Shown one piece after another: positions 61,298 to 64,000 of a DNA stretch of 64,000 nucleotides (position 1 is the first letter of the stretch; the number at the start of each line of letters is the position of its first letter). Position numbers and translations under genes: made by a program. The notes below the pieces were generated by a model. It was given only the letters and a program-made list of their open reading frames with translations, did not search any database and was not told the origin of the DNA. The stretch lies in contig NZ_JAPNUE010000001.1 of NCBI RefSeq assembly GCF_026626305.1, forward strand, positions 186,001 through 250,000, written 5' to 3'. Origin of the DNA: Frigidibacter sp. RF13 (GTDB lineage Bacteria; Pseudomonadota; Alphaproteobacteria; Rhodobacterales; Rhodobacteraceae).

Positions 61298-61486
61298 ATG
61301 CATCATCCGGTAAACGCAGAGCTGATCGAAAGGGCGCTGGACCGCGCCGCTGCCGCCCCCGACCGCGTTCCTGCGCTGAAGCGGCTGTTGCGCCGGAGGC
61401 TGGAGGCGCCACCTTCGTCCGTCCGCGGACCTACCACAGCAAGCGACCCCTTGGACGACAATCTGTGGGACAATGTGCCGGTCTGA
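61298..61486 (+). CDS. Small hypothetical protein (62 aa)
   Basis: 62-aa protein (MHHPVNAELIERALDRAAAA), an Arg/Ala-rich helix followed by a Pro/Ser-containing, acidic C-terminus ending in DNLWDNVPV. The start at 61298 has GGGAGGA 5 nt upstream. No family is recognised; it is likely cytosolic. It stands between tig and the EamA gene. Confidence 0.6.
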   Translation: MHHPVNAELIERALDRAAAAPDRVPALKRLLRRRLEAPPSSVRGPTTASDPLDDNLWDNVPV

Positions 61487-61574
61487 CCGGTTCGCTCATC
61501 ACGTCGGCGGCTTAACCGCTTGACTTCGCCTCGCGAAACCTGTGCGGTCCGCGAGGCAAGGGCAGGGCGGGCAG

Positions 61575-62462
61575 ATGCGCAAAGATCACATGGACGCATT
61601 CGGGGCCGTCTCGTTGACGCTCTTCGGCATCTTTCTGGCTTTCAACCAGATCATCATCAAATTCGTCAATCAGGGCATACAGCCGGTCTTCTTCGCCGGG
61701 CTGCGCTCGGCGCTTGCGATCCTGTGCCTCGGGGCCTGGCTTGTCTGGAAAGGTCGCCCGCCACGGTTCGAGGGGCGCTATCTGGTACCCGGGATCGCGG
61801 TCGGGCTGGCCTTCGCGGGCGAGTTTCTCTGCCTCTTCCTTGCGCTCGACCTGACCACCGTCACGCGCACCTCGATCATCCTTTACTCGATGCCGGTCTG
61901 GCTGTCGCTCGCCGCGCATTTCGTCCTGCCCGGTGAACGGATCACGCCCATGAAGGCGCTCGGGCTTGCGCTTGCGTTCACCGGCGTTGCCTGGGCGATC
62001 CTCGACCGATCCTCGGCAAACGGGGAGGCGAGCCTTGTGGGCGATCTCTGTGCGCTTCTCGCCGCATGGGGCTGGGCGGCGATTGCGCTGATCGCGCGGG
62101 GCACGCGGCTCAGGGAAATGCGCCCAGAGATGCAGCTGTTCTGGCAGGTCACGATATCGGCGCCGGTCCTGATCCTTGCTGCACCTTTCTTCGGCCCGCT
62201 GATCCGGGCATTCGAGCCGATCCACATTGCCGGCCTGATCTTTCAGGCTGTGGCCGTTGTCTCTGCTGGTTTCGTTTTCTGGCTCTGGCTTCTGTCCATA
62301 TATCCGGCGGCGTCGGTGGCAAGCTTTTCCTTCCTCACGCCCATCTTCGGCGTGGCGCTCGGCTGGCTCCTCCTCGGCGAGCATGTCGGGCCGGTGATCC
62401 TCGGCGCCGCCGCGCTGGTCGCCGTCGGCATCATTCTGATCAACCGCCCACGTCAGAGCTAA
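61575..62462 (+). CDS. EamA/DMT-superfamily transporter
   Basis: 295-aa inner-membrane protein with ten predicted spans in two EamA repeats (FLAFNQIIIKFVNQGIQPVF, then SAGFVFWLWLLSIYPAASVAS). The C-terminal motif FLTPIFGVALGWLLLGE is characteristic of the drug/metabolite transporter family. The ATG at 61575 was chosen over an upstream in-frame ATG at 61542. The substrate is unknown. Confidence 0.9.
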   Translation: MRKDHMDAFGAVSLTLFGIFLAFNQIIIKFVNQGIQPVFFAGLRSALAILCLGAWLVWKGRPPRFEGRYLVPGIAVGLAFAGEFLCLFLALDLTTVTRTSIILYSMPVWLSLAAHFVLPGERITPMKALGLALAFTGVAWAILDRSSANGEASLVGDLCALLAAWGWAAIALIARGTRLREMRPEMQLFWQVTISAPVLILAAPFFGPLIRAFEPIHIAGLIFQAVAVVSAGFVFWLWLLSIYPAASVASFSFLTPIFGVALGWLLLGEHVGPVILGAAALVAVGIILINRPRQS

Positions 62463-62772
62463 GGGCGGCACCCCGCTCAGTCGGGCGATGTTCACGCGTG
62501 TGTGACCGCCGTGACACGCTGTTTTCGGAATGAACGGTAAAATTCAAATATTCGTTTGCGTGCGCCCCAATCTTGACCGAATTCAACGTCAGACGTTTTC
62601 CGTCTGACGGGTATTTTGCCGATCAGAATCAACCGCACCTTTTGGTGCAGTGGAGAGGCGCGGACCAGATCCGGGCCACTGCGTAAGTGTGTCGGCGCGT
62701 AGGCCAATTTCACCAGAACAAGCCATTCTGCCGTGGGACGGCGGCGAGCGTGGCACAGCGCAGGGGTTGGGA
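62463..62772. other. Intergenic region before the Ig/PKD-repeat gene
   Basis: About 310 bp with no gene seen. It holds a perfect 9-bp inverted repeat, CGTCAGACG-TTTTC-CGTCTGACG (62587-62609), and a small hairpin GCACC-TTTT-GGTGC (62635-62648). The first may terminate the EamA transcript or serve as an operator for the downstream gene; the sequence after it is only weakly T-rich. The region is somewhat AT-richer than its neighbours. Confidence 0.5.
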
Positions 62773-64000
62773 ATGCGGGTGCAGGCAGGAGTATTCGGTC
62801 GCGCGATGCGGATCGGTTTTGTCGGGTTCTTGGTGGCCTTGGCGATTCTTCGGGGTACGGCGGCCGAGGCGCAACATACATCGACCGAATGTCCCGCCCA
62901 GACAGGAACGGTCACAAGCGGCGGGACGGTCACGATCGATATCTCGGACTGCGAGTTTGCCTATCTCGCCGGCGGTGAAGGTGCGATCGACGGCGGTTCT
63001 TTCGGGTCTCCCGATTTTGAAAACCATGGCACGGCCACCACTCGCCACGCTGCAGGTCAATGGCTACTCGATTACAGCCACAATGGATCGACGGGCATCG
63101 GCGGCACAGATGTGTTCGAACTGACTGACGGGTCACTTCTCGGCAACGGCGACATCCTGTTCACGATCACCATCAACCCTGCAAGCTCTCCGGTAACGGT
63201 GTCGCCGGCGTCTCTGCCCACGCTCACCGCCGGAGTAGCCTTCTCACAGACTCTCACCTCTTCGGGTGGTACCGCGCCCTATACCTACACGCTGCAAAGC
63301 GGCACGCTGCCTCCCGGTCTCAGCCTGACCTCCGGCGGCGTGATCAGCGGTACGCCGACCCAGCGCGGCGCTTATTCCTTCTCGGTCCGCTCAACGGACA
63401 ATATCGCCCAGTTCGTGGACAAGGGTTATACCGGAACCGTTCAGAACCCCACACTGACACTCAATACCGCCGCTGGAACGGCAGGCCAGAACAGCGCTTT
63501 CAGTCAGACGCTTAGCGTAACCGGTGGCGTTGCCCCCTATTCGTTCCTGCTCGAGACCGGCAGCCTGCCGTCGGGGATCACGCTCTCGTCCGGGGGTGTT
63601 GTCAGCGGTACGACAAGTGCGGCGCCCGGAACCTATCCGGTGACAATCCGGGTAACCGACAGCAGCACCGGACCCGGATCGTACTTCGAGGTCGAGAACT
63701 ATACGCTGACGGTGACTACGAACCTCGCGCCCACGGCCAATGCCGGTCCCGACCAGTCGGTGGCCTCTGCGGCCTCTGTCAGCATGACCGGCGCGGGGTC
63801 GAGCGACCCCGAGAGCCAGCCCTTGAGCTACGGCTGGACCCAGACGGCGGGTCCGACGGTGACCCTGACCGGCGCCGCGACGGCGAGCCCGAGCTTCACG
63901 GCGCCGACGGTGGCGTGGAACGCTTCGGCGCAGGTCTTGACCTTCCAGCTGATCGTGAATGACGGCGTGCAGAACAGCGTGGCCGATACGGTGGACATCA
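62773..64000 (+). CDS. Large secreted/surface Ig- and PKD-repeat protein (3' end outside window)
   Basis: Open frame from ATG 62773 to the window edge, at least 409 residues. A signal peptide (RIGFVGFLVALAILRGTAAEA) precedes a Cys-containing domain of about 100 residues. Two tandem putative-Ig (He_PIG-type) repeats follow, each with the pattern SQTL-x5-GG-x2-PY-x4-LxSGxLPxGxxLxSGGVxSGTxT. A PKD/REJ-like domain comes next (ANAGPDQSVASAASVSMTGAG, SSDPESQPLSYGW). Such proteins are typically cell-surface adhesins or secreted polymers. The stop is not in the window. A start at the second Met (62806) is possible. Confidence 0.85.
   Translation, partial: MRVQAGVFGRAMRIGFVGFLVALAILRGTAAEAQHTSTECPAQTGTVTSGGTVTIDISDCEFAYLAGGEGAIDGGSFGSPDFENHGTATTRHAAGQWLLDYSHNGSTGIGGTDVFELTDGSLLGNGDILFTITINPASSPVTVSPASLPTLTAGVAFSQTLTSSGGTAPYTYTLQSGTLPPGLSLTSGGVISGTPTQRGAYSFSVRSTDNIAQFVDKGYTGTVQNPTLTLNTAAGTAGQNSAFSQTLSVTGGVAPYSFLLETGSLPSGITLSSGGVVSGTTSAAPGTYPVTIRVTDSSTGPGSYFEVENYTLTVTTNLAPTANAGPDQSVASAASVSMTGAGSSDPESQPLSYGWTQTAGPTVTLTGAATASPSFTAPTVAWNASAQVLTFQLIVNDGVQNSVADTVDI

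Overview
This window is GC-rich alphaproteobacterial chromosome, almost certainly from a marine Rhodobacteraceae (roseobacter-type) bacterium. The clues are a DddP-type DMSP lyase, a heme-dependent oxidative N-demethylase (DUF3445), a dimethylglycine/sarcosine dehydrogenase-like flavoprotein, type II DAHP synthase, a cysteine-poor HemB, Hint_2-domain secreted proteins and an alphaproteobacterial LexA box. Most of it is housekeeping DNA with tight 4-bp gene overlaps. The only broken genes seen are usg and an acyl-AMP ligase/acyltransferase gene. No insertion sequence, prophage or CRISPR array was recognised.

Layout. 1-8.5 kb: ligA (5' end cut by the window), recG, a LexA-box-linked 39-aa membrane peptide, a NifU-like scaffold protein, hisI, usg interrupted by an amber codon, gyrA. 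8.6-15.7 kb: trmFO, gluQ, ornithine cyclodeaminase and arginase divergent from an Lrp/AsnC regulator, dsbB, a YqaA-family protein, a zinc metallopeptidase. 15.7-20.8 kb: tRNA-Leu(CAA), then a same-strand cluster of two small Hint proteins, a 35-aa exported peptide and an RTX protein ending in a Hint domain. 20.8-26.8 kb: a MobA-like nucleotidyltransferase, the DMGDH-like enzyme, a GT39-like membrane glycosyltransferase and the broken ligase/acyltransferase gene. 26.9-33.3 kb: a complete branched-chain amino-acid-type ABC transporter (livJGFHM) and a GlxA-family AraC regulator. 33.4-43.8 kb: aroG (type II), a PAS protein, yicC-gmk-gamma-carbonic-anhydrase-like operon, penicillin acylase family protein, 3-hydroxyisobutyrate dehydrogenase family protein, a SYLF lipoprotein, hemB, a membrane protein. 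43.8-52 kb: mfd, an MFS exporter, an orphan fliG, two small exported proteins sharing a Cys-Trp-Asp-Cys motif, purB. 52-57.2 kb: two small proteins, dddP divergent from the DUF3445 gene, a 67-aa protein, glnA and glnB. 57.3-64 kb: a bifunctional NAD(P)HX repair enzyme with a compositionally foreign middle, a fourth, cysteine-less Hint-like protein, tRNA-Leu(UAG), trigger factor, an EamA transporter and the 5' part of a large secreted Ig/PKD-repeat protein running off the window.

Themes. (1) Methylated-onium and amino-acid use: DMSP cleavage, N-demethylation, DMGDH, arginine to proline via arginase and OCD, and an amino-acid ABC system. (2) Nitrogen control: glnB-glnA with a candidate tandem NtrC site. 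(3) DNA repair: ligA, recG, mfd and a putative SOS peptide. (4) Surface or secreted proteins: the Hint/RTX cluster and the terminal Ig/PKD protein.

The most interesting unexplained items are the Hint cluster with graded loss of autoprocessing residues, the LexA-box micropeptide, the palindrome between dddP and the N-demethylase gene, and a stem-loop element found at three convergent gene junctions.
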